Shown one piece after another: positions 58,097-64,000 of a stretch of DNA of 64,000 nucleotides. The stretch's first letter is position 1. Each line of letters opens with the position of its first letter. The notes under the pieces were generated by a model. The model ran no database searches. It was not told where the DNA came from and was given only the letters and a program-made list of their open reading frames with translations. This stretch comes from Armatimonadota bacterium (GTDB lineage Bacteria > Armatimonadota > Fimbriimonadia > Fimbriimonadales > Fimbriimonadaceae), in the NCBI GenBank assembly GCA_016223145.1, contig JACRPN010000013.1, forward strand, positions 119,807 to 183,806, read 5' to 3'. The translations under genes and the position numbers were made by a program.

Positions 58097-59557
58097 ATGA
58101 CCGAACGCGACAAGATTGCGCACCTGCTCCGACGTTTCGGCCTTGGCGCCGGCAAATGTGAGCTCGCCAAATACGAGAAGCTCGGCGTTCAAGGCACTCT
58201 GGACATGCTGCTCGACTGGGACAAGACCGACGAGGGCTTTCCGGTCAGCCCGTGGGAGTTCGTCAAACAGGCCGACGGCCAACTCCAGTTCGACCCCTAC
58301 AAGTTTGCCTCTCATTGGGGCCTTCGGCTGCTGCTCACCAACCGCCCCCTCCAAGAGCGCATGACCCTCTTCTGGCACGACCACTTCGCCGTGAGCGGCA
58401 ACAAAGTCTTCGACGGCACGGCGATGGTCCAGTACGAGAACTGCCTGCGCAGGCACGCCGGCGGCAACTTCCGCACGCTGCTCAAAGAGGTCAGCAAAGA
58501 GCCCGCGATGATCTATTGGCTGGACCAGCACACCTCGGTCAAGGAGCACCCCAACGAGAACTTCGCGCGCGAGGTGATGGAGCTCTTCACCATGGGCTCT
58601 GGCTACACAGAAAAGGACATCCAGGAGGCCGCACGGGCGTTCACGGGATGGGGTTTGCAGATCGAGAGCATCGGCGAGAACATCGAGTTCTACAAGCAGC
58701 AGGAGCGGGCGGCGAAGGCCGGCCGATCGGTGTTCAACTTCTGCCTAGCGCCCGCCATCCACGACGCAGGGCCCAAGACGATCCTCGGAAAGACCGGAAA
58801 CTTCAACGGCGACCAGGTGCTCGACATCCTTTGCGATCGCCCCGAGACGGCGCGCTACCTCGCCAAGAAGCTCTGGGAGTGGTTCGCGTATCCAAACCCG
58901 GAGCTACCTCTGGTCGAACGGCTTGCCAAGGTCCTCGTCGACGCGAAATTCGAGGTCAAGCCGGTGCTGAAAGCCATCGTCGCCGCGCCCCAGTTCTGGA
59001 GCGAGAAGTGCGTCCGAGGCCGCCCCAAGAGCCCCATCGACACCACGGTCACGGTCTTTCGTCAACTCGATCTTCAGAAGGTCTTGCTGGGATTGCGGGG
59101 CGAGGTCAAAGACCCGTTCCAGACGATGAAGCCCGAGCTCAAGGGCGCGGCCGACGGCGTGACGTTCCTGATGAACGGGCAGGGGTTCCTGCTCCTCTTT
59201 CCACCCGACGTGGCGGGGTGGGATTGGGGAGAGGCGTGGATCAACAGCAACAGCATGCGCTTCCGCGCGCAGCTTGGCGACGTGATCTTCTATGGCAACG
59301 ACGCCAACCGGCCGATCGCGGTCTACCTCGCCAACCGCATCAAGCAGGAGTTCAATCCGCAATCCTCGGGCGACGTGGTGGACGCTCTCTGTGCGATCTT
59401 CGACGCCGAGGTGCCCGCGCGAACGCGTGACATCCTCGTCGAGGCGTGTACCAAGGCGGGCGGGCCGAAGTCGCTCGACGGCAAGGACAGCGCTGCCTAT
59501 GTGCTGGCCTTCACGACCAAGATGCTGTTCGCGAGCCCTGAATTTCAGATGTGTTGA
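58097..59557 (+). CDS. DUF1800 family protein
   Basis: A 486-residue protein with the DUF1800 signatures HLLRRFGLGAGKCELAKY at the N-terminus, ERMTLFWHDHFAVSGNKVFD, HPNENFAREVMELFTMGSGY and FPPDVAGWDWGEAWINS. The family is abundant in Planctomycetota, Armatimonadota and others and usually lies next to DUF1501; here no DUF1501 follows and rsmG comes next. No signal peptide is visible. Biochemical function is unknown. Confidence 0.9.
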   Translation: MTERDKIAHLLRRFGLGAGKCELAKYEKLGVQGTLDMLLDWDKTDEGFPVSPWEFVKQADGQLQFDPYKFASHWGLRLLLTNRPLQERMTLFWHDHFAVSGNKVFDGTAMVQYENCLRRHAGGNFRTLLKEVSKEPAMIYWLDQHTSVKEHPNENFAREVMELFTMGSGYTEKDIQEAARAFTGWGLQIESIGENIEFYKQQERAAKAGRSVFNFCLAPAIHDAGPKTILGKTGNFNGDQVLDILCDRPETARYLAKKLWEWFAYPNPELPLVERLAKVLVDAKFEVKPVLKAIVAAPQFWSEKCVRGRPKSPIDTTVTVFRQLDLQKVLLGLRGEVKDPFQTMKPELKGAADGVTFLMNGQGFLLLFPPDVAGWDWGEAWINSNSMRFRAQLGDVIFYGNDANRPIAVYLANRIKQEFNPQSSGDVVDALCAIFDAEVPARTRDILVEACTKAGGPKSLDGKDSAAYVLAFTTKMLFASPEFQMC

Positions 59558-59562
59558 GGGGC

Positions 59563-59615
59563 TTCCCCCTCCCTTGGTTTTGCGAAGCGAAACTGAGGGA
59601 GGGGTTGGGGTGGGA
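59563..59615 (+). repeat. CCCTCCCTTGG hairpin element (intergenic copy)
   Basis: CCCCCTCCCTTGGTTTTGCG, then AAGCGAAACTGAGGGAGGGG and TTGGGGTGG. The same element with a shortened stem (CCCCCTCCT…AGGAGGGGG) is inserted in leuS at 62664-62711, on that gene's coding strand. It starts within 10 bp of the DUF1800 stop. Confidence 0.85.
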
Positions 59616-59640
59616 GACTCTGTCCGGGTCAGCTATCGCG

Positions 59641-59843
59641 CCCCCTCACCCGGTTCACTGCGTTCACCGTCCTCTCCCCAAAGGGGCGAGGTGGTGGTTT
59701 CTCTCCTGACCCCAGAAGCCGTATCCTCCAATCCTCAGACCCTTGACCTGGGCTCCAGAACGCTGTCACCTCACCCGGTCCCGTAAGGCGCGGGATCTTC
59801 GATTCGCTGCGCTCACCAACCTCTCCCACAGGGGGCGAGGGGG
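59641..59843 (+). repeat. Two CCTCACCC-type hairpin elements
   Basis: Copy 1 (59641-59694) reads CCCCTCACCCGGTTCACTGC, then CCTCTCCCC-AAA-GGGGCGAGG, matching 42618-42670. Copy 2 (59770-59843) is a variant with an extra GGTCCCGTAAGGCGCGGGATC segment, partly palindromic. Between 59850 and 59890 the word ATCGC is iterated about every 7 bp. The 363 bp before rsmG hold no gene. Confidence 0.75.
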
Positions 59844-59920
59844 TCTCTTTGCCGCTATCGCGCATCGCCAATCGCATATCGCATTCTGCGCTCCCTCAAA
59901 CCGGGTTTACTGCCCTGCCG

Positions 59921-60598
59921 ATGGAAGGATTCGAGCAACTTGGGGCGTGGATGGCGGAACAGGGGCTTCCCTGCTCAACCGAGATGCTTGATCAACTCCA
60001 CGCCTTCGTGACAGACCTCTATTCTCTCAACGAGACACGCAACCTGACTCGAGTTCCGAAGGAAGAGTTCTGGCTGCGGCACGTCGTCGACAGCCTTCTC
60101 GTCCACAGCCTCCTCCCGGAAGGAGCCACGGTCCTCGATATTGGCACTGGGCCTGGATTCCCAGCGTGGCCCTTGGCCTGGGCGCGGCACGACCTTCGAA
60201 TCACGGCCCTCGACTCCTCGAACAAGATGCTCGGGTTCTTTGCCCGGCACGGCCTGCCGAATCTTAAGGCGGTGCTCGGGCGCGCGGAGGAATGGGGCAT
60301 TCGGGAGCGGTTCGACCTGGTTACGGGTCGGGCGGTGGCGCCGCTCGCGATCCAGTTGGAGCTCAGCGCAGCGCCCTGCAAAGTGGGTGGCGTCGTCATC
60401 CCGATGCGCTCCGCGAACGACCAGCACGAGATCCAGGCGAAGGACTTTTCGGTGCTTGGCCTCGCGCTCGAGAAGGTTGAACGAAGGACCTTGCCGGACG
60501 TCGGCGCCGAGCGGCTGTTCCCGGCCTACAGAAAGGTCGCGAAGACGCCGCGCGAATATCCAAGGAAGTGGGCCGACATCCGCCGCAAGCCCTTGTAG
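59921..60598 (+). CDS. rsmG: 16S rRNA m7G527 methyltransferase
   Basis: RsmG (GidB) methylates G527 of 16S rRNA. The ATG at 59921 gives 225 residues; upstream codons lie in repeat sequence. Motifs seen are LTRVPKEEFWLRHVVDSLLV, the SAM loop VLDIGTGPGFPAWPLAWARH, ITALDSSNKMLGFFARH, FDLVTGRAVAPL and the C-terminal RKVAKTPREYPRKWADIRRK. It is not beside mnmG as in many genomes. Confidence 0.95.
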   Translation: MEGFEQLGAWMAEQGLPCSTEMLDQLHAFVTDLYSLNETRNLTRVPKEEFWLRHVVDSLLVHSLLPEGATVLDIGTGPGFPAWPLAWARHDLRITALDSSNKMLGFFARHGLPNLKAVLGRAEEWGIRERFDLVTGRAVAPLAIQLELSAAPCKVGGVVIPMRSANDQHEIQAKDFSVLGLALEKVERRTLPDVGAERLFPAYRKVAKTPREYPRKWADIRRKPL

Positions 60599-60647
60599 AC
60601 GAGGTCGTTTGGGGCCGTTTATGAAACAGGCACCCCTCACGCTCACC

Positions 60648-63419
60648 TCACACCGCCACGATGTTCACGAGCTTGCCGGGCACGACGATGACCTTTTTGA
60701 CCTCTTTGCCCTCCAGATGTACCTGCACCTTGGCGGAGGCCTTTGCCGCGGCCTCCAACTCTTGATTGCTCGATCCCGCGGGCACCATTACGGTGTCTCG
60801 CAGCTTCCCGTTCACCTGCACGGCGATCGGCCACACGTCCTCGGCGGCGATTTCGGGGTCGAAAACCGGCCACGCCTGCTGATGCGTGAAGCCTCGGAGA
60901 CCCAGCGATTCCCAAAGTTCGTCGGCGCTGAACGGCGCGGCCGGTGCGAGCAAGAGGATCAGGGTTTCGAGGGCCTCGCTCGCCGCGAGTCGCCAACCCG
61001 GCGCGTTGGCGCCAGCGCGCTGAGCATCGGCGATGCTGTTCAGATAGGTCATCAGCGCAGCAATGTAGGTGTTAAACGCAAAGCGATCGATGTCTTCAGT
61101 GCACTTCTTGATCGCTTGGTGGGTGGCTCTTCTCAAGTTCCGAGCGCCGTCGGACAGGTCGGACTTGTCTGACTGGTCGGACCATAGAGTCTGGATCTTG
61201 GTTCGCCAATCTGAATCAAATGAGCCCGAGAGCTCAGTCACCGCCTTGAACACCCGGTTCAGGAACTTGGCCATGCTGCCCACACCGTCGCTCGACCACT
61301 GCACCTCCCCATCAAACGGCGCCACGAACAGTAGATGCACGCGAAGGGCGTCGGCCCCATACTGATCCACCATCTCGTCCGGAGTGACCACGTTGCCCTT
61401 CGACTTGCTCATGCGCGCCCAGCGCCACATCAGTTGGTCCTTCGGGATGCCTTTGGCCTCTTCGAAACTGACCAGGATGCCGTCTGCGCCCACTTCCAGC
61501 GTCTCGCCCTCGCGCGGCTTGCGGTAGGGCGTGAGCGCGAGCACCTGGCCCTGGTTCATCAGCCTTTGGAACGGCTCCTTCACTGATACCAGACCCTCGT
61601 CGTAGAGCACTTTGGTCCAGAAGCGCGCGTAGAGAAGGTGCATCACCGCGTGCTCGGCGCCGCCCACGTAGCAGTCCACGGGCATCCAATACTTGGCCTT
61701 CTCGAAGTCCCATGGCTTGTTGGGGTTCGAAGGGTCGCAGAACCTGAGGAAGTACCAGCTCGAGCAGGCAAAGCCGCCCATCGTGTCGGTCTCGCGACGG
61801 CCCAGCGAGCCGTCCGGCGTGGTGGCGTTGACGAACTCCTCGATCCGGTTCAGCGGGCTCGATCCGTCGCCGCTCGGCTCGTAATTCTCGACGTCGGGCA
61901 ATTCGACCGGGAGCTGCCCCTCGGTCGCCAGCATCTCGTGGCCCTCCTTGTCGTAGATCACCGGGATCGGGCAACCCCAGTACCTTTGGCGGCTAATCAG
62001 CCAGTCGCGTAAACGATAGGTGACCTTACGTTCTCCGATGCCTAGGCCTTCCATCCATTGGCCTAGCGATTCCTGGGCCTCCTTGACGGTCATGCCGTCG
62101 TATTCGCCGGAGTTGATCAGGATGCCATCTTTGCCTGAGAAGACGTCCTGGGTTGTCCTCGGGGCCTGTCCGTCTTGTCCGACCTGTCCGACCGGAGCAA
62201 TGACTGGAACCACCCCTAAACCGAACTTTCTTGCGAACTCGAAGTCGCGTTCGTCGTGCCCGGGGACCGCCATGATCGCGCCGGTGCCGTAGGACGCCAA
62301 CACGTAATCCGCGATCCAGATCGGCACCTTCTCGCCGTTGGCCGGGTTGACGGCGTAAGCGCCGGTGAACACCCCGGTCTTCTCGCGATTGACGGCCTGA
62401 CGGTCCGTATCCGAGAGCCGCTTGGCCTGGTCCTGATACGCCTTGACCGCCTTTCGGTGTTCCTCATCGACGAGCGGCATCAAGTTCTCCAGGATGGGAT
62501 GCTCGGGTGAGAGCACGCAAAAGGTCATGCCGAAGATGGTGTCAATTCGGGTGGTGAACACGCGAAAGGAGAGATGGCGCTCTTTGGAGATGACTTGGAG
62601 GTCGGACTCGGCGGACGCGTCAGACTGGTCCGACGGGTCAGACAAGGCAGACCCGTTGTCTCCACCCCCAACCCCCTCCTCAGTTTCGCTGCGCAAAACC
62701 AAGGAGGGGGCTATTCGCATCTCAAACTCGACCCCTTCCGACCTTCCAATCCAGTTGCGCTGCATCTCTTTGATGCCGTCGGGCCAGTTCAGCTCGTCCA
62801 GATCCGACAGCAGCCGGTCGGCATACGCCGTGATCTTGAAGAACCACTGCGGGATCCACTTCTTCTCGACCGCCGTGCCGCAGCGCCAGCACAGGCCCCC
62901 CTCGACCTCCTCATCCGCCAGCACCGTCGCGTCCTTCGGGCACCAGTTGACGCTTGCCAACTTCCGATACGCAAGACCCTTCTTGTAGAGCAGTTCAAAG
63001 ATCCACTGGGTCCACTTGTAGTACTCCGGGTCGCTCGAATACACGCACCGCGACCAGTCGTAGCTGATGCCGATCAGGTCCATCTGGCGCTTGTAGTTCG
63101 CCCCGTAGCTCTTGACCATCGGTCCCGGGTGGGTCTTCTTGGCGATCGCCTCGTTCTCGGCGGGCAGCCCAAAGGCGTCGAAGCCCATCGGGTGCAGCAC
63201 GTTGTAGCCTTGCATCACCTTGGCGCGGCAGATCACGTCGGTCGGAACGTAGTTGCGCGCATGCCCCACGCTAAGCCCCGCGCCGCTGGGATAAGGAAAG
63301 AAATCAAGGCCATAGAACTTGGGCCGGTCACTGTCTTCCTGGGTGAGGAAAAGGCCGGCTTCGTCCCATCGCTGCTTCCATTTGGCTTCAAAGGTCTTGG
63401 GCTCGTAGCGCTCAGGCAT
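60648..63419 (-). CDS. leuS: Leucyl-tRNA synthetase
   Basis: The ATG at 63419 gives 923 residues. The class I signature is FFPYPSGAGLSVGHARNYVP (SVGH at the HIGH position) and RMSKSKGNVVTPDEM (KMSKS). The zinc region is NWCPKDATVLADEEV and CWRCG. The editing domain follows FRVFTTRIDTIFGMTFCVL. Three low-complexity insertions are seen: ~234-273 at the border of the editing domain, ~408-418 inside it, and ~745-757 in the anticodon-binding domain. All coincide with DNA repeats and keep the frame. The C-terminus VHLEGKEVKKVIVVPGKLVN is intact. Confidence 0.97.
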   Translation of the reverse strand: MPERYEPKTFEAKWKQRWDEAGLFLTQEDSDRPKFYGLDFFPYPSGAGLSVGHARNYVPTDVICRAKVMQGYNVLHPMGFDAFGLPAENEAIAKKTHPGPMVKSYGANYKRQMDLIGISYDWSRCVYSSDPEYYKWTQWIFELLYKKGLAYRKLASVNWCPKDATVLADEEVEGGLCWRCGTAVEKKWIPQWFFKITAYADRLLSDLDELNWPDGIKEMQRNWIGRSEGVEFEMRIAPSLVLRSETEEGVGGGDNGSALSDPSDQSDASAESDLQVISKERHLSFRVFTTRIDTIFGMTFCVLSPEHPILENLMPLVDEEHRKAVKAYQDQAKRLSDTDRQAVNREKTGVFTGAYAVNPANGEKVPIWIADYVLASYGTGAIMAVPGHDERDFEFARKFGLGVVPVIAPVGQVGQDGQAPRTTQDVFSGKDGILINSGEYDGMTVKEAQESLGQWMEGLGIGERKVTYRLRDWLISRQRYWGCPIPVIYDKEGHEMLATEGQLPVELPDVENYEPSGDGSSPLNRIEEFVNATTPDGSLGRRETDTMGGFACSSWYFLRFCDPSNPNKPWDFEKAKYWMPVDCYVGGAEHAVMHLLYARFWTKVLYDEGLVSVKEPFQRLMNQGQVLALTPYRKPREGETLEVGADGILVSFEEAKGIPKDQLMWRWARMSKSKGNVVTPDEMVDQYGADALRVHLLFVAPFDGEVQWSSDGVGSMAKFLNRVFKAVTELSGSFDSDWRTKIQTLWSDQSDKSDLSDGARNLRRATHQAIKKCTEDIDRFAFNTYIAALMTYLNSIADAQRAGANAPGWRLAASEALETLILLLAPAAPFSADELWESLGLRGFTHQQAWPVFDPEIAAEDVWPIAVQVNGKLRDTVMVPAGSSNQELEAAAKASAKVQVHLEGKEVKKVIVVPGKLVNIVAV
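61149..61183 (-). repeat. In-frame GTCGGAC repeat in the LeuRS anticodon-binding domain
   Basis: Four 9-bp units (coding strand TCCGACCAG-type) encode WSDQSDKSDLSDG. The same unit and frame occur in clpB. Confidence 0.85.
62165..62194 (-). repeat. In-frame GTCGGACAG repeat in the LeuRS editing domain
   Basis: Three 9-bp units, coding strand GTCGGACAG, GTCGGACAA, GACGGACAG, encode VGQVGQDGQ. It is the same DNA word as in clpB but in the other orientation and frame. Confidence 0.85.
62600..62711 (-). repeat. Compound repeat insertion in LeuRS: GTCGGAC units plus hairpin
   Basis: GTCGGAC-type units at 62600-62645 (coding LSDPSDQSDASAESD) adjoin the hairpin CCCCCTCCT…AGGAGGGGG at 62664-62711 (coding APSLVLRSETEEGVGGG). 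The hairpin equals the intergenic copy at 59563-59615. Together they add ~40 residues. Confidence 0.88.
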
Positions 63420-63562
63420 GGGGCCTATTTTAGCTGACGGCGAGTCTGGCAGGCCGCTTGGGGATGCGTGAGGGTGAATGAGGGTGAAGGCGAGAAGCGA
63501 GAGGCGAGAAGTCAGAGGCGGGAGATTGTCAAGCGCCAACCTCGGCACGGGAATTCACCCCC

Positions 63563-63711
63563 ACCCTGTCCCCCATAGCTGTTTAGTTTGGAGCCACCTC
63601 TCCCCGCTGGGGAGAAGCCTGCCCTGAGCTTGCCGAAGGGGTCCGTGAGCTTTATCGAACGGGGTGAGGGGATCCGGGCGACCCTAAACTAAACAGCTAT
63701 GACCCTGTCCC
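63563..63711. mobile_element. Candidate MITE with 16-bp inverted repeats and flanking direct repeats
   Basis: CATAGCTGTTTAGTTT (63574-63589) and AAACTAAACAGCTATG (63686-63701) are perfect inverted repeats. ACCCTGTCCC occurs directly outside both ends (63563-63572 and 63702-63711), as expected for a 10-bp target duplication. The 96-bp interior has no ORF and contains a CTCTCCCC-GCT-GGGGAGA hairpin and GCCCTGAGCTTGCCGAAGGG. Confidence 0.7.
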
Positions 63712-64000
63712 TCCCCCTCGCTACTCCAACTCAGAATTCACTCCAACTCAGACACCCGCGAAGGAGAGGGGACCAATTCGGAGGAGGGAGAAATGCGAAG
63801 GGCGAAGGGCGGAGGGACCAGATCGGAGGCCGGGACTCCCCTCTCCTGCGTCCATAAGTCTTTTGATCGCCGCCAAACCCCCTCGACGCGGGGGAGGGTG
63901 GCCTTTAGGCCGGGTGGGGGTGCGATGGGGTGCAGGGTGAGGAGGCACGCCCCTCTCCTGCGTCCACCAACCTCCCAACCACCCCGGACCTTCTCGACGC
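63712..64000. repeat. Repeat-rich non-coding stretch at the window end
   Basis: CCCTCTCCTGCGTCCA occurs twice, about 114 bp apart (near 63838 and 63952). GCGAAGGGCGAAGGGCGGAGGG is iterated (quoted as GCGAAGG words near 63795). CCCCCTCGACGCGGGGG is a small palindrome near 63880. No gene is supported in this stretch or in 63420-63562. Confidence 0.6.

Noticed and set aside
60648..63419. Loss of the HIGH motif in LeuRS (SVGH)
   Set aside because: The first His is not strictly conserved in bacterial LeuRS and the rest of the active site is intact, so it was not treated as a finding.
1..64000. tRNA, rRNA or known riboswitch genes
   Set aside because: No cloverleaf with a GTTCGAATC-type arm in context, no rRNA segment and no recognised riboswitch core was seen; small or diverged RNAs could be missed without a covariance search.

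Overview
The window is a GC-rich bacterial chromosome segment, probably from an uncultured member of Armatimonadota (Fimbriimonadia-like). That placement is an inference. It rests on a division and cell-wall cluster carrying DUF881 and small-basic-protein genes beside ftsA-ftsZ (a Terrabacteria trait), a DUF4446 gene, and a pseudopilin-like 'H-X9-DG' segment of the type common in Armatimonadota and Planctomycetota. No rRNA, tRNA or CRISPR array was found.

Layout. (1) 1-6.7 kb is a decaying accessory island: three fragments of one IS3-type element, the C-terminal part of an RHS protein followed by a small membrane protein, two REP-associated tyrosine transposases, many REP-like hairpins, a 135-bp duplicated element, a 54-bp tandem array and orphan small membrane proteins. 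(2) 6.7-24.8 kb is ordinary chromosome: signal peptidase and Nudix, DUF4446 with an ECF sigma and its anti-sigma, a second ECF sigma, hisB-hisH-hisA, mutY, guaB, a secreted subtilase with a strong terminator, an MFS carrier, a Tat-type amine oxidase, a GH26 mannanase-like enzyme, a secreted Cys-rich protein and a polysaccharide deacetylase. (3) 24.8-32.9 kb holds clpB, mnmE, a PD-(D/E)XK nuclease-like protein and a blaI-blaR1 pair. (4) 33-51.9 kb is a nearly complete minus-strand dcw cluster: mraZ-rsmH-ftsL-ftsI-murE-murF-mraY-murD-ftsW-murG-murC/ddl fusion-ftsQ-DUF881-sbp-ftsA-ftsZ, ending in an intrinsic terminator. Most junctions overlap by 4 bp. murB is absent. (5) 52-64 kb carries a MetH lacking its cobalamin modules, a VOC protein, a YgjG-like aminotransferase, a PIN toxin-antitoxin pair, DUF1800, rsmG and leuS, separated by repeats.

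The most striking signal is at DNA level. Short iterated sequences (mostly 9-bp period, one family built on GTCGGACNN) and palindromic hairpins occur between genes and also, in frame, inside housekeeping genes: clpB, leuS (three sites), murD, metH, murC/ddl and the start of a VOC gene. One array lies exactly across the murE-murF junction and supplies the murF start codon. The same DNA word is read in different frames in different genes, which argues for insertion of DNA elements rather than conservation of a peptide. The pattern resembles, but is distinct from, Rickettsia palindromic elements.
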